NCBI GenBank assembly: GCA_963800255.1
Contig: CAWDAK010000011.1
Location: forward strand, 1 to 64,000
Reading direction: 5' to 3'
From: DATFVA01 sp963800255
Lineage (GTDB): Bacteria; Bacteroidota; Ignavibacteria; Ignavibacteriales; Ignavibacteriaceae
Length of the DNA stretch: 64,000 nucleotides
Shown here one piece after another: positions 34,062 to 43,253 of the stretch (positions are counted from its first letter, which is position 1; the number at the start of each line of letters is the position of its first letter). Both the position numbers and the translations under genes were made by a program. Under the pieces are notes generated by a model. It was not told the origin of the DNA. It did no database searches and saw only the letters and a list, made by a program, of their open reading frames with translations.

Positions 34062-34613
34062 CTAAATCTTTACTTCGATCTTAAATGGGACTTTTATTTT
34101 TTCCCATAAAAGACTGATAACCGCTGTAGAATCCCCTGTTTTGGTGATTTCATATTTCAGCCATTCGGTAAAATTACTTTTGTCAGGTTTAACATCTATT
34201 CTTAATGCATCTTCTGCTTCATTGTATTCGAACGCTCCCCATTGATCGGCTACCTTGTTAAATATGAGTGTCCATTCATTTTTACCCGGAATAGCAAAAA
34301 ATCCGTAAGAACCTTTTGCAAGTTTTTTTCCTTCAATAGTCACGTCGGTGCTGAATGTAATTTTTGTAGCTTCATTTGCTCCTGCGCGCCATACCTTATC
34401 ATAAGGAACTAGTTCTCCCCATATCTTCCTTCCCTTAACTCCGGGCCTGCTGTAGGAAATTGTAATATCGGTAAAGCCGACGGTTTGGGATATGGAAGCT
34501 TTTGGGCTGATCCTTACCTTTTCCTCTTTCTGCTGTGAATAAGTACCGGATAAAAATGCGGAAATAATTAGGGCTGTAATGAGGTATGCGGATATACGTA
34601 TCTTTGAAAACAT
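34062..34613 (-). CDS. DUF2911-domain secreted protein
   Basis: 183 residues with a signal peptide (cleavage near FLSGTYSQ). The DUF2911 core is clear: SYSRPGVKGRKIWGELVPYDKVWRAGANEATKI, GSYGFFAIPGKNEWTLIFNK. The family is widespread in Bacteroidota and of unknown function, predicted to be a periplasmic beta-sandwich. It is convergent with the phosphohexomutase gene. Confidence 0.85.
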   Translation of the reverse strand: MFSKIRISAYLITALIISAFLSGTYSQQKEEKVRISPKASISQTVGFTDITISYSRPGVKGRKIWGELVPYDKVWRAGANEATKITFSTDVTIEGKKLAKGSYGFFAIPGKNEWTLIFNKVADQWGAFEYNEAEDALRIDVKPDKSNFTEWLKYEITKTGDSTAVISLLWEKIKVPFKIEVKI

Positions 34614-34694
34614 TTGGGAGCTCCTGATAATCTTTTTAAAAGGGATAAAGTTTATTATAATTTATAAAAATGCCGGTATTTCGCCAATAGCAGA

Positions 34695-35825
34695 TCAGAC
34701 TAAAAATTTAAGCCCTTCAATCAGACGTGCTATATCATCAGAATTATTGTAAAAATGAGGTGAAATCCTCAAAACTCCCTCCCTTACCGCAGCCTCTATT
34801 TTCTTTTCCTTAAGAACCTCAAGAATTGAATAAGCATTTTTATGAGGGAAAGAAACGATACCGGAAATATATTTTTCCTCTGAGCCAGTAATGAGGGGAT
34901 CAATCCCGAGGCCATTAAGTTCGGATATCAGCAGTTTAGAATTAGCAATTACGTTACGCTCAACTTCATCAATCCCGAAATCTTTAAAAAGCCTGAGTGA
35001 TGCATTAAGGGCATAAATTCCAGCTGAATTAAGGGAACCCGGCTGAAATCGTTCAGCTGAATCTTTTAAAGACAGATTGTAATCAAGAAGGTTCCATCCA
35101 TCATTAACTCCAAGCCAACCAACATATGCCTGTTCTATTTTCTGCTGCAGTTCCGATGATACATAAACAAAAGATAGTCCTTGTAAACCAAGCATCCATT
35201 TTTGAGTGCCGCAGGAAACGAAATCGATATTGCATTCCTGAACATCGAGTCGGAATGCACCCAATCCCTGAATTGCATCGACGCTAAGTATTACACCGCG
35301 CCGTTTACATTCAGAGCCGAGTTTTTTCAGATCAATTCTATAGCCTGACAGAAACTGCACCATACTAACAGAAACCAGTTTTGTCCTGGGGGTGATATTT
35401 TTAATGATATCCTCTGCACTTACGGCTCCTTCGCGTGACTTAACGATGACAGTTTTTGTTCCCTTTTTTTCAAGGTTCATGAAAGGATAAATATTTGCGG
35501 GGAATTCAAGATCATTAAGAATGATTTCATCGCCCTTTTCCCATCGCAGTCCCTGCGCCAGCAGGTTCAGTCCGTTTGTTGTGTTATCAAGAAACGCAAT
35601 TCTGCTGCTCTCCGTATTCAGGTACTCAGCCAGCATATCCCTGGTCTCTTCAGTAATCTTAATGAAGGCAGGATAGTCATCTATATTCTCCTCACTTCTC
35701 GTCCTGAAATACTCTTTCATCATATCAAGCAGTGGTGTAGAAAAAGGACCAGTTGCGGCATGGTTTAAATAAGTTATCCCCATTTTAATGTGAGGGAAAA
35801 GTTTTCTTGCTTCGTCTTTAGTCAT
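34695..35825 (-). CDS. Class V aminotransferase/isopenicillin-N-epimerase-like PLP enzyme
   Basis: 376 residues. The start TYLNHAATGPFSTPLLDMM and the PLP lysine in FVSCGTQKWMLGLQGLSFVYV mark this class V subgroup. VDAIQGLGAF holds the cofactor aspartate. Related enzymes include cysteine desulfurase-like proteins and epimerases or lyases of amino acids. The exact reaction is not deducible. It lacks the SufS cysteine loop. It is divergent from the Lon-like gene at 35990. Confidence 0.78.
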   Translation of the reverse strand: MTKDEARKLFPHIKMGITYLNHAATGPFSTPLLDMMKEYFRTRSEENIDDYPAFIKITEETRDMLAEYLNTESSRIAFLDNTTNGLNLLAQGLRWEKGDEIILNDLEFPANIYPFMNLEKKGTKTVIVKSREGAVSAEDIIKNITPRTKLVSVSMVQFLSGYRIDLKKLGSECKRRGVILSVDAIQGLGAFRLDVQECNIDFVSCGTQKWMLGLQGLSFVYVSSELQQKIEQAYVGWLGVNDGWNLLDYNLSLKDSAERFQPGSLNSAGIYALNASLRLFKDFGIDEVERNVIANSKLLISELNGLGIDPLITGSEEKYISGIVSFPHKNAYSILEVLKEKKIEAAVREGVLRISPHFYNNSDDIARLIEGLKFLV

Positions 35826-35989
35826 ATTTAATTATTTTTTTTACGTGCTAATAATAACGATTATTACGGTATATTATTAAACAGCAATCAAGTTAAGTGT
35901 TATTTTTTTGAAATTATAACCAATAATATTTAGATTTTTGTCTTAGGTTTATAAGAATATTAAAATTCTCATCGAAAGCAGGTAAAAAT

Positions 35990-38455
35990 ATGGCACATCC
36001 CAAACCAATAAAACACGAAGAATTAAAACCGGAAGACTTACGCTGGTACTGCGATCCTGAAATTTTTGAGTTTGATTCTACAAGCGAACTTGAACCTATG
36101 GAGGGAATCATCGGTCAGGAGCGGGCTCTAAAGGCAATAAGGCTCGGCGTGGATCTTCGCGCTCCCGGTTATAATATCTTCATTGCAGGACTATCAGGTT
36201 CCGGTAAAGCCACAACGGTAAAAAAGATGCTTGAAAAGATAAGTTCTAATTGCCCGCCGCTGTACGATTATGCTTACGTTAATAATTTCAAAGACTCAGA
36301 TGCACCTATACTACTAACTTTCCCTATCGGAAAGGCAAAGCAATTCAGGCAGGACCTGGCCTCTGCTATAGGAATACTTAAAAACAGGATACCGCAGACG
36401 CTTGACAGTGATATGTTTACGGAAAGAAGAAAGCAGCTGATCCAGGAATATAATGAGCAGGAACAGGCTCTTATGACTGATTTCGATCAGAAACTTAGGG
36501 AGGATAATTTTACGCTTGTCCAGGTTAAGGTGGATGGCGGCGGTGCAAAGCCTGATATATTTCCGATTATTGATGAGAAACCTGTCCCTATTTACCAGCT
36601 GGATGAAAAGATAAAAGAAGGAAGTCTTACTAAAAGTGATGCTAAAAATTTTATAAATAAATACAATGAGCTTCAGCAGGATCTTAAAGTTATATTTAAA
36701 GAGGGATTGAAGATAAGCCAGAACTTTGAAAAGAAGATGCTGGACATTGAGAGATCTGCCGTTGAGATTGTTGTTAAGAGTGTAATTGATAACCTGCGTG
36801 AAAGGTACAACGATGCTAAGGTGGTTGAGTTTATCAACCAGGTTGAAAATAATGTAATGGAGAATGTGCAGGTATTTAAAGGAGTGAAACCACAGGGACA
36901 GATAACCACTGAAGGATTTGAGATTGATTACTTTAAAGAATATGATGTTAACATTATCCTTGATAATAGTGAATCAACAACCTGCCCCGTTATTATTGAA
37001 ACGTCTCCTAATTTCACAAACCTCTTCGGAACAATAGAAAAAATTAGCGATGGCAGAGGAGGTTGGTACAGCGATTTCACCAAGATAAAGGCCGGTTCTA
37101 TTCTGAAGGCTAACGGCGGCTACCTGGTTCTTAACGTTCAGCATCTTTTCGAAGAACCAGGCGTATGGCGTACACTTAAAAGAGTGCTTACTTACAATAA
37201 ACTTGAAATTCAGGAATCGCCTTCTGTATTCCAGTTTGCTTCTTCTATACTTAAACCTGAGCCCATTGAAATTGATACAAAGATAATTCTTCTTGGAAGC
37301 GATTGGATCTATTCGGTGCTTGCTGAACGCGAGTATGATTTTAAGAAAATGTTTAAAGTAAAAGCTGATTTCGATTATGAAATAAAAAAATCGGACAAAG
37401 TAATAGTTGAATATGCACAGGTAATTAAAAAACTGATTAAGGAGGAAGGACTCTGCGATTTTGATAGATCAGCTATGTCAAAGCTTATTGAGATAAGCGC
37501 CAGGTATGCGGGACAAAAGAACAAGCTAACGACCAGGTTTTCTAAAATAGCTGACTTGGCGCGCGAAGCTAATTTCTGGGCTCTTGATGATGGATTTAAT
37601 GTCATCAGTGAAGCTCACGTGAATAAAGCTTTTGAACTTGCCAAGGAGAGACATGGTCTGCTCGAATCCAAAATTGACGATATGCTGAACGACCAGATGA
37701 TTCTGCTCGATACCGAAGGGGAGAGAGTGGGACAAATAAACGGACTGGCAGTTTACTCAACGGATTATTATTCTTTCGGCCGCCCGACCAGGATAACAGC
37801 AACAGTTTCTCTGGGCGGCGGCAGCATAATAAATGTTGAGCGTGAAGCCGGGATGAGCGGAAGACACTATAATAAAGGCGTGCTGATTATTTCAGGTTAT
37901 TTCAGGGAAACTTTCGGTCAGGACCTTCCCCTGTCCTTCAATGCTAATCTTGTTTTCGAACAGTCGTATGGTACGGTTGACGGTGACAGTGCATCCTGTG
38001 CCGAGATCCTTGCTCTTCTATCAACTCTTGCCGATCTTCCGATCAAACAGAATCTGGCAGTAACCGGCTCTCTTAACCAGAAGGGAGATGTTCAGCCAAT
38101 AGGAGGAGTTAATGAAAAAATTGAAGGATTTTATGATTTGTGTAAATCAAGAGGCTTCAACAGGAAACAGGGTGTGGTTATCCCTGTTCAGAACGTAAAA
38201 GAATTAATGCTTAAAGATGCTGTGGTTGAGTCTGTAAAGAATGGTGATTTTCACATTTATGCTATCTCGAAAGTTGAGGAAGGTATTGAGCTGCTTACCG
38301 GGGTAAGGGCAGGAAAGAAGACTGCTAAAGGCTATCAGGCAGGAACCGTATTTGACCTTGTTGAAAAGAAGATTAAATATCTATATGCAAGGTCTAAAGC
38401 TTTAAGGCCAGGCGGTGAAGAGAAGAAACAGGGAACGGTAAGGAAGAAGAAATGA
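35990..38455 (+). CDS. Lon-like ATP-dependent protease (AAA_32/LonC-type)
   Basis: 821 residues. Residues ~30-90 hold the first ATPase portion with Walker A GLSGSGKAT (67-75). A long helical insert follows, then the remainder of the AAA domain (~300-480). The Lon-type protease domain (~580-780) has the catalytic dyad S667 (DGDSASCAE) and K710 (GGVNEKIEG). The 43-residue distance equals that in E. coli Lon (S679/K722). The N-terminal LAN domain of classical Lon is absent. It degrades unknown cytosolic substrates. The gene overlaps pyruvate kinase by 4 bases (ATGA). Confidence 0.88.
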   Translation: MAHPKPIKHEELKPEDLRWYCDPEIFEFDSTSELEPMEGIIGQERALKAIRLGVDLRAPGYNIFIAGLSGSGKATTVKKMLEKISSNCPPLYDYAYVNNFKDSDAPILLTFPIGKAKQFRQDLASAIGILKNRIPQTLDSDMFTERRKQLIQEYNEQEQALMTDFDQKLREDNFTLVQVKVDGGGAKPDIFPIIDEKPVPIYQLDEKIKEGSLTKSDAKNFINKYNELQQDLKVIFKEGLKISQNFEKKMLDIERSAVEIVVKSVIDNLRERYNDAKVVEFINQVENNVMENVQVFKGVKPQGQITTEGFEIDYFKEYDVNIILDNSESTTCPVIIETSPNFTNLFGTIEKISDGRGGWYSDFTKIKAGSILKANGGYLVLNVQHLFEEPGVWRTLKRVLTYNKLEIQESPSVFQFASSILKPEPIEIDTKIILLGSDWIYSVLAEREYDFKKMFKVKADFDYEIKKSDKVIVEYAQVIKKLIKEEGLCDFDRSAMSKLIEISARYAGQKNKLTTRFSKIADLAREANFWALDDGFNVISEAHVNKAFELAKERHGLLESKIDDMLNDQMILLDTEGERVGQINGLAVYSTDYYSFGRPTRITATVSLGGGSIINVEREAGMSGRHYNKGVLIISGYFRETFGQDLPLSFNANLVFEQSYGTVDGDSASCAEILALLSTLADLPIKQNLAVTGSLNQKGDVQPIGGVNEKIEGFYDLCKSRGFNRKQGVVIPVQNVKELMLKDAVVESVKNGDFHIYAISKVEEGIELLTGVRAGKKTAKGYQAGTVFDLVEKKIKYLYARSKALRPGGEEKKQGTVRKKK

Positions 38456-39888
38456 AGTCCAGCATAAATGATGTCTTTGCCAAAACTAAAATCCTATGCA
38501 CATTAGGTCCCGCCTCGGATACCTCTGATATGCTCAGAAAGCTGGTGCTGGCAGGTGTGGACGGAGTCAGGTTAAACTTCTCTCATGGTTCTTACGATTT
38601 TTTTGAGAAGCTCCTTAATAACATACATGATACATGCCTGGAAGAAAAAACTCCGCTTGCTGTTTTGGTTGACCTGCAGGGACCAAAGATAAGGGTCGGG
38701 GAATTGTCGGAACCCGAAATCCAACTTTCTTCAGGGAATGAAATTGAGATAACCACACGCGATGTGGAAGGAACGGAAGAACTGATCTCAACTTCTTATA
38801 AGCAACTTGTGAGTGATGCTGTGGTAGGTGACCCGGTGCTGATTGATGACGGATTAATAAGACTGAGGATAACTGGTAAAACAGTTGATTCGGTTATATG
38901 CAAAATAGAGAACGGCGGAACACTTAGGCCAAGAAAAGGAATGAACCTTCCGGGAATGAAACTCTCTACCCCCAGTATTACTGAAAAAGATTTCAAGGAC
39001 CTTGAATTTATACTAAAGCACAGGATTGATTATATAGCGCTTTCTTTTGTAAGAAAACCTGAAGATATTACTATTCTTAAAGCTTGGTTGAAGGAAAGAA
39101 ATTCTGAAATACCCGTAATTGCTAAAATCGAAAAGAGAGAGGCTGTCGACAGCTTCGATGAAATTCTGGACGAAGCTGATGGAATTATGGTAGCCCGGGG
39201 CGATCTTGGAGTTGAACTTCCTCCTGCTGAAGTTCCTGTCATACAGAAAGAAATCATACGTAAATGCAATTCCGTTGGTAAACTTGTAATTACAGCAACA
39301 CAGATGCTTGACTCAATGATTCATAATCCTATTCCTACCAGGGCCGAAGCATCGGATGTTGCAAATGCTGTATGGGACGGAACAGACGTTGTTATGCTCA
39401 GCGGCGAAACGTCTGTAGGAAAGTATCCCGTCGGCACCGTGAACGTTATGAATGATATTTTAAGGAATGCTGAGAAACATTTATTTAATCATATAGTAAA
39501 ATTTAAAATACCTGAGAAGGTTGAAGAAAATTTGTTTGATTCAGTTGGAAAAGCAGTTGTATCAATAAGCCGGCAGATAAATGCTTCGGCAATTGCTGCT
39601 TTTACTTTTAAGGGAAGAACGGCGGTCAACCTTTCTAAGTTTCGTCCGGAAGCAAAAATAATAGCCTTTTCAAATAGTTTTGAAACAATGAACAAACTTT
39701 GCCTGAGATGGGGGATAATCCCGGTACACATGGATGAAATCGATAAAGAACATATTGCAGTGGATCTGGCAAAAACAATCATAATTGAGGATGGGTACGT
39801 TAAAGAGGGAGATGTTGTCATTTTTGCGTCAGGAGCACCCTATTCAGAAAAAAGCAGGGCAAATTGGTTAAGGTTCGAGATAATTTAA
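38452..39888 (+). CDS. pyk: Pyruvate kinase
   Basis: 478 residues. The substrate and metal-binding motifs are present: KILCTLGPAS, GVRLNFSHGS, LVDLQGPKIRVG, VIAKIEKREAVD, DGIMVARGDLGVELP (signature) and TATQMLDSMIHNPIPTRAEASDVANAV. The C-terminal regulatory domain is present. It converts phosphoenolpyruvate and ADP to pyruvate and ATP. Translation is coupled to the Lon-like gene. Confidence 0.95.
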   Translation: MKSSINDVFAKTKILCTLGPASDTSDMLRKLVLAGVDGVRLNFSHGSYDFFEKLLNNIHDTCLEEKTPLAVLVDLQGPKIRVGELSEPEIQLSSGNEIEITTRDVEGTEELISTSYKQLVSDAVVGDPVLIDDGLIRLRITGKTVDSVICKIENGGTLRPRKGMNLPGMKLSTPSITEKDFKDLEFILKHRIDYIALSFVRKPEDITILKAWLKERNSEIPVIAKIEKREAVDSFDEILDEADGIMVARGDLGVELPPAEVPVIQKEIIRKCNSVGKLVITATQMLDSMIHNPIPTRAEASDVANAVWDGTDVVMLSGETSVGKYPVGTVNVMNDILRNAEKHLFNHIVKFKIPEKVEENLFDSVGKAVVSISRQINASAIAAFTFKGRTAVNLSKFRPEAKIIAFSNSFETMNKLCLRWGIIPVHMDEIDKEHIAVDLAKTIIIEDGYVKEGDVVIFASGAPYSEKSRANWLRFEII

Positions 39889-39948
39889 TGTCTTGAAGAA
39901 TTTATATAAAATCTATTGATTGGGATGATGGAAATGGAAAGCGTAGAT

Positions 39949-40956
39949 ATGAAGCTAGCGAAATGGTGGGAGCCTTCAGACAAGAATAAACTGCTTTGCA
40001 CTCTTTGTCCCCGCTACTGCAAAATCGGTGAAGGTCAGGCCGGATTCTGCTATATCAGGCAAAATGTGGGAGGACAGCTTTATACTACCGGGTATGGAAG
40101 ACCCACAGGTTTTGCAATTGATCCTATTGAAAAGAAACCATTAAATCACTTTTACCCCGGTACCAGGGTTCTGAGCTTCGGCACTGCAGGGTGCAACCTT
40201 GGCTGCAAGTTCTGCCAGAACTGGTCGATGAGTAAAGCAAAACTGGATGATCTTAACGCTCTCACGGCTTCTCCTGAAGATGTAATTAAACTCGCAAAGC
40301 AGTACGGCGCTCCATCCATAGCTTACACCTACAATGATCCAACTATCTTCGGAGAGTATGTAATAGATATTTCGAAACTGGGAAGAGATGAAGGGGTAAA
40401 ATCGGTAATGGTAACAGCAGGTTATATTGATAAAGAGGCCAGGAAGGATGTATACAAATATATTGATGCTGCCAACGTTGATCTGAAAGGATTCACAGAA
40501 CGTTTCTACAATAAGCTTACTTTTTCAAGCCTTAAAGATGTGCTCGATACCCTTGTCTGGCTTAGGCACGATACTGAGATATGGTTTGAGCTAACCACAC
40601 TGCTGATTCCCGGGGAGAATGATTCTAAAGAGGAGATTCAGGCCGAATGCGACTGGATCATTAATAACCTGGGTGATTCTGTTCCGGTGCATTTCACCGC
40701 TTTTCATCCTGACTTCAGAATGCGCGATAAGAACAGCACACCGGGAGAAACATTAAAAACTGCAAGAACGATTGCATTAAGTACAGGTTTGAAATTTGTA
40801 TATACGGGCAATATACACGATCCAGAAGGCCAGACAACCTTCTGTCCCTCCTGCCATCATTCCTTAATAAAAAGAGACTGGCATGACGTAAAAGCAAATA
40901 ACCTGACTGACGGATTCTGCCCCAAATGCGGGACGCTCATCCCGGGCCGCTTCTAA
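39949..40956 (+). CDS. amrS: AmmeMemoRadiSam-system radical SAM enzyme
   Basis: 335 residues from the ATG at 39949, which has GGAAAG upstream; in-frame TTG (39916) and ATG (39925) codons exist. The N-terminal zinc-like motif CTLCPRYCKIGEGQAGFC precedes the radical SAM cluster motif CNLGCKFC, then NWSMSK. The C-terminus carries further cysteine pairs (CPSCHH, CPKCG). This layout is typical of AmrS, the radical SAM partner of AmmA/MEMO proteins. No memo-like or AMMECR1-like gene is adjacent, and the substrate remains undefined. Confidence 0.87.
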   Translation: MKLAKWWEPSDKNKLLCTLCPRYCKIGEGQAGFCYIRQNVGGQLYTTGYGRPTGFAIDPIEKKPLNHFYPGTRVLSFGTAGCNLGCKFCQNWSMSKAKLDDLNALTASPEDVIKLAKQYGAPSIAYTYNDPTIFGEYVIDISKLGRDEGVKSVMVTAGYIDKEARKDVYKYIDAANVDLKGFTERFYNKLTFSSLKDVLDTLVWLRHDTEIWFELTTLLIPGENDSKEEIQAECDWIINNLGDSVPVHFTAFHPDFRMRDKNSTPGETLKTARTIALSTGLKFVYTGNIHDPEGQTTFCPSCHHSLIKRDWHDVKANNLTDGFCPKCGTLIPGRF

Positions 40957-41043
40957 GATATCATCATACATTTATTTCAGCTTTTCAATTCTCTTCTGCA
41001 TTGATTAAATTTATTTTTTTGAAATAAAAATTCAGGGATCATA

Positions 41044-41814
41044 ATGGAAAGACTAAAAAATAAAATAGTATTCATTACCGGGGCTAGCTCAGGCATTGGA
41101 AAAGCCTGCGCCGAAGCCTTTGCCGCAGAAAAAGCCAACCTTATACTTGCTGCCAGGCGATTTAAACAGCTCGAAGAGTATGCTGTAAAACTTGAAAAAA
41201 AGTATGGTATTAAAACTAAAGTAATGGAACTGGACGTAAGAGATTCCGAAGCTGTAAAGAAAGCAATTGACGGATTGGGCGAGGAATGGAAGAATGTAGA
41301 AGTGCTGGTTAATAATGCCGGACTTGCACGCGGTTTTGATAAGATTTATGAAGGTAACCTTACCAGCTGGGAGGAAATGATTGATACTAATGTGAAGGGT
41401 TTACTTTATGTAACCAGGAATATTCTCCCTTTGATGGTTGAAAGAAAAAAAGGACACGTAATAAACATTGGTTCAACCGCAGGACATGAGGTTTACCCAA
41501 ACGGCAACGTTTACTGTGCTACAAAATTCGCTGTTAATGCCTTAACCAAAGGGATGAGGATGGATTGTCTTGAACATAAGATAAAAGTAACTACTGTTGA
41601 TCCCGGAATGGTTGAAACTGAATTTAGTATAGTAAGGTTTTCAGGAGATAAGGAACGAGCCGAGAAAGTTTACGAAGGCCTGAAGCCCCTAACCCCGGAG
41701 GACATTGCAGACGCTGTTGTTTACAGTGCAACCAGACCTGAACATGTAAACATCAATGAAATAATATTAAGTCCTTTAGCACAGGCATCCGCCACCCAGG
41801 TAGTAAGGAAATAA
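41044..41814 (+). CDS. Short-chain dehydrogenase, YdfG-like
   Basis: A 256-residue classical SDR. It has TGASSGIGKAC (15-25), NNAG, INIGSTAGHEVY (catalytic Ser) and VYCATK (Tyr/Lys). The final stretch ADAVVYSATRPEHVNINEIILSPLAQ is the hallmark of the YdfG group (NADP-dependent 3-hydroxy acid/serine dehydrogenases). It is a single gene with its own terminator. Confidence 0.88.
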   Translation: MERLKNKIVFITGASSGIGKACAEAFAAEKANLILAARRFKQLEEYAVKLEKKYGIKTKVMELDVRDSEAVKKAIDGLGEEWKNVEVLVNNAGLARGFDKIYEGNLTSWEEMIDTNVKGLLYVTRNILPLMVERKKGHVINIGSTAGHEVYPNGNVYCATKFAVNALTKGMRMDCLEHKIKVTTVDPGMVETEFSIVRFSGDKERAEKVYEGLKPLTPEDIADAVVYSATRPEHVNINEIILSPLAQASATQVVRK

Positions 41815-41819
41815 CATAA

Positions 41820-41848
41820 GGCCGCTTCAGTAAAAACGGCCTTAAAAA
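41820..41848 (+). terminator. Rho-independent terminator after the SDR gene
   Basis: AAGGCCG, a 12-base loop, CGGCCTT followed by AAAAAAC. The stem is strong, but the T-run is on the minus strand (TTTTTAAGGCCG), so it may serve mainly transcripts entering from the ncRNA/tsaC side. Confidence 0.55.
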
Positions 41849-41884
41849 ACAGCACAATAAACTTTGAATCTCAGTCAGCCATTA

Positions 41885-42060
41885 GGAAATATAGAGTAAT
41901 CCCTTGACACGGGCCGGGAGAGTAAAACTTGCAGTGGCAAACCGCTCACTGGTAAGGATTGGGTCAGACGATGCATACATGGTGATAACGGCCGATAGGA
42001 CATACAAGTGATCGAATGGCGCCCATTCACTTTGAGAGAGGTAAGCAGTCTCTTATTAGA
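41885..42060 (+). ncRNA. Candidate structured RNA between SDR and tsaC genes
   Basis: A non-coding, G-rich segment in an otherwise AT-rich gap. Possible helices are CAGTG (41932-41936) with CACTG (41947-41951), and CAAGTG/AATGG (42005-42019) with CCATT/CACTTTG (42023-42034) around a CGC loop. There is also GAGA (42034-42037) with TCTC (42049-42052). No family motif (RNase P, SRP, tmRNA, 6S, known riboswitches) was recognised and strand is uncertain. It lies downstream of both neighbouring genes, so it would be independently transcribed. Confidence 0.35.
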
Positions 42061-42063
42061 TAT

Positions 42064-42678
42064 TTAAGATACAAACAAACTGACGTCACCGGCGCCTTTC
42101 CTCAGAACCTCAGGTTCTTCGGCGCTGAGATCCACTACAGTTGAAGGTTCGCCCATCAATCGGCCCATTGACAGCATCAGGTCAACCTGGGTATTAAATA
42201 TATTCTTAATCTCAAACGGATCAAAAATAACCTCTCCCTTCCTGTTGGTGGTACTGGTGCTTATTATCGGGTTCCCGAGTTCGGCAACCAGCTTCATGGC
42301 AATATTGTTGTTTGGCACCCTTATCCCTACTGTTTTCCGTTTACTCCAAAGCTTTTTAGGTACCAGCTTGGCTGCAGGAAGAATGAAAGTATATGGTCCA
42401 GGCAGGAGATGTTTCATCGTCCTGTAAGCATAATCAGAAACACGTGCATATTTAGATATGTCTTTTAAGTCGGAACACACAAAACTCAGCAATTTAGAGC
42501 CCCCGTCATTTTTTATGGAAAAGATTCTTTCAAGAGCTTCTTTATTAAAAATGTCACAGCCTATCCCGTAAACTGTATCAGTAGGATATATAATTATTCC
42601 GCCCTCTTTCAATACCGAAACGGCCTTATTTATAAAACGTAACTGGGGAGTTTCAGGATGTAATTCATAATATTCCAT
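42064..42678 (-). CDS. L-threonylcarbamoyladenylate synthase (TsaC/Sua5/YwlC family)
   Basis: 204 residues. The family signature KEGGIIIYPTDTVYGIGCDIFNKEALERIFSIK and the nucleotide-binding STTNRKGE and PSTVVDLS segments are clear. The enzyme makes threonylcarbamoyl-AMP from Thr, HCO3- and ATP for t6A37 modification of ANN-decoding tRNAs. It lacks the extra Sua5 C-terminal domain. It is a single gene facing the candidate RNA. Confidence 0.9.
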   Translation of the reverse strand: MEYYELHPETPQLRFINKAVSVLKEGGIIIYPTDTVYGIGCDIFNKEALERIFSIKNDGGSKLLSFVCSDLKDISKYARVSDYAYRTMKHLLPGPYTFILPAAKLVPKKLWSKRKTVGIRVPNNNIAMKLVAELGNPIISTSTTNRKGEVIFDPFEIKNIFNTQVDLMLSMGRLMGEPSTVVDLSAEEPEVLRKGAGDVSLFVS

Positions 42679-42874
42679 ATAGTTCTCCTTTGCTCAAAAA
42701 AAGGTTTTTTAAGTGAATATTAAGGGATGCTCACAATTACTGGTCTTTTCATTTACAGATTATAATTGGATTTATATTCAAAAATAACAGGGATTTTCAC
42801 TTTGTCAACTCAATCAGACCGGAATCTTCAGGAATTGACATGCAAATTATTTTTTAAAAAAGGGTATATTTTTT

Positions 42875-42898
42875 AACTAATATTTTTTTATATTAGTT
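42875..42898. promoter_or_regulatory. Perfect 9-bp inverted repeat upstream of rpmB
   Basis: AACTAATAT-TTTTTT-ATATTAGTT lies 41 bases before the rpmB start in a very AT-rich stretch. It could be a regulator site or an RNA hairpin in the leader. A TTGACA (42835) and TATATT (42865) nearby are 24 bases apart, too far for an ordinary promoter. Confidence 0.4.
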
Positions 42899-42939
42899 GT
42901 TCTAATTTAAAAATACAGCAAGTTCTCAGGAGAGATATT

Positions 42940-43179
42940 ATGTCAAGAAGATGTCAGGTTACAGGCATTGGACCAATTACAGGAAATAATGTTTCCCATG
43001 CTCATAACAGGTCAAGAAGAAGATTTCTGCCTAATCTTCAAAAGAAGAGAGTCTGGGTCCAGGAATTAAACAGATTTGTAACCTTAAAATTAAGTGCGAA
43101 AGCAATAAAGAATATCTCAAAAAACGGAACATCTGAAATAGCGAAAATGGTCCGTGAAAAGCAGATAAAAGTACGCTAG
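42940..43179 (+). CDS. rpmB: 50S ribosomal protein L28
   Basis: 79 residues: MSRRCQVTGIGPITGNNVSHAHNRSRRRFLPNLQ is the L28 signature, with WVQELNRFVTLKLSAKAIKNI following. GGAGAG lies upstream. It encodes a standard large-subunit protein and is transcribed towards the minus-strand ribosomal operon, sharing a bidirectional terminator. No rpmG follows. Confidence 0.96.
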   Translation: MSRRCQVTGIGPITGNNVSHAHNRSRRRFLPNLQKKRVWVQELNRFVTLKLSAKAIKNISKNGTSEIAKMVREKQIKVR

Positions 43180-43203
43180 TTTGTTACTTACCCCCTTTAA
43201 AAC

Positions 43204-43236
43204 AAAAAAAGGAAAGCTTAGCTTTCCTTTTTTAGT
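43204..43236. terminator. Bidirectional terminator between rpmB and rplI
   Basis: AAAAAAAGGAAAGC-TTA-GCTTTCCTTTTTTT. Stem and flanking A/T runs work on both strands, as expected between convergent ribosomal genes. Confidence 0.9.
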
Positions 43237-43253
43237 TAATAGCCTACTGGTTT

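Noticed and set aside
41885..42060. Cyclic-di-GMP riboswitch, because of GGCAAACC
   Set aside because: The second conserved block (GGGACGCAAAGCC) and the tetraloop-receptor geometry are absent. It is kept only as an unassigned RNA candidate.
42835..42870. TTGACA...TATATT promoter for rpmB
   Set aside because: The spacing is 24 bases, outside the functional range for a primary sigma factor.
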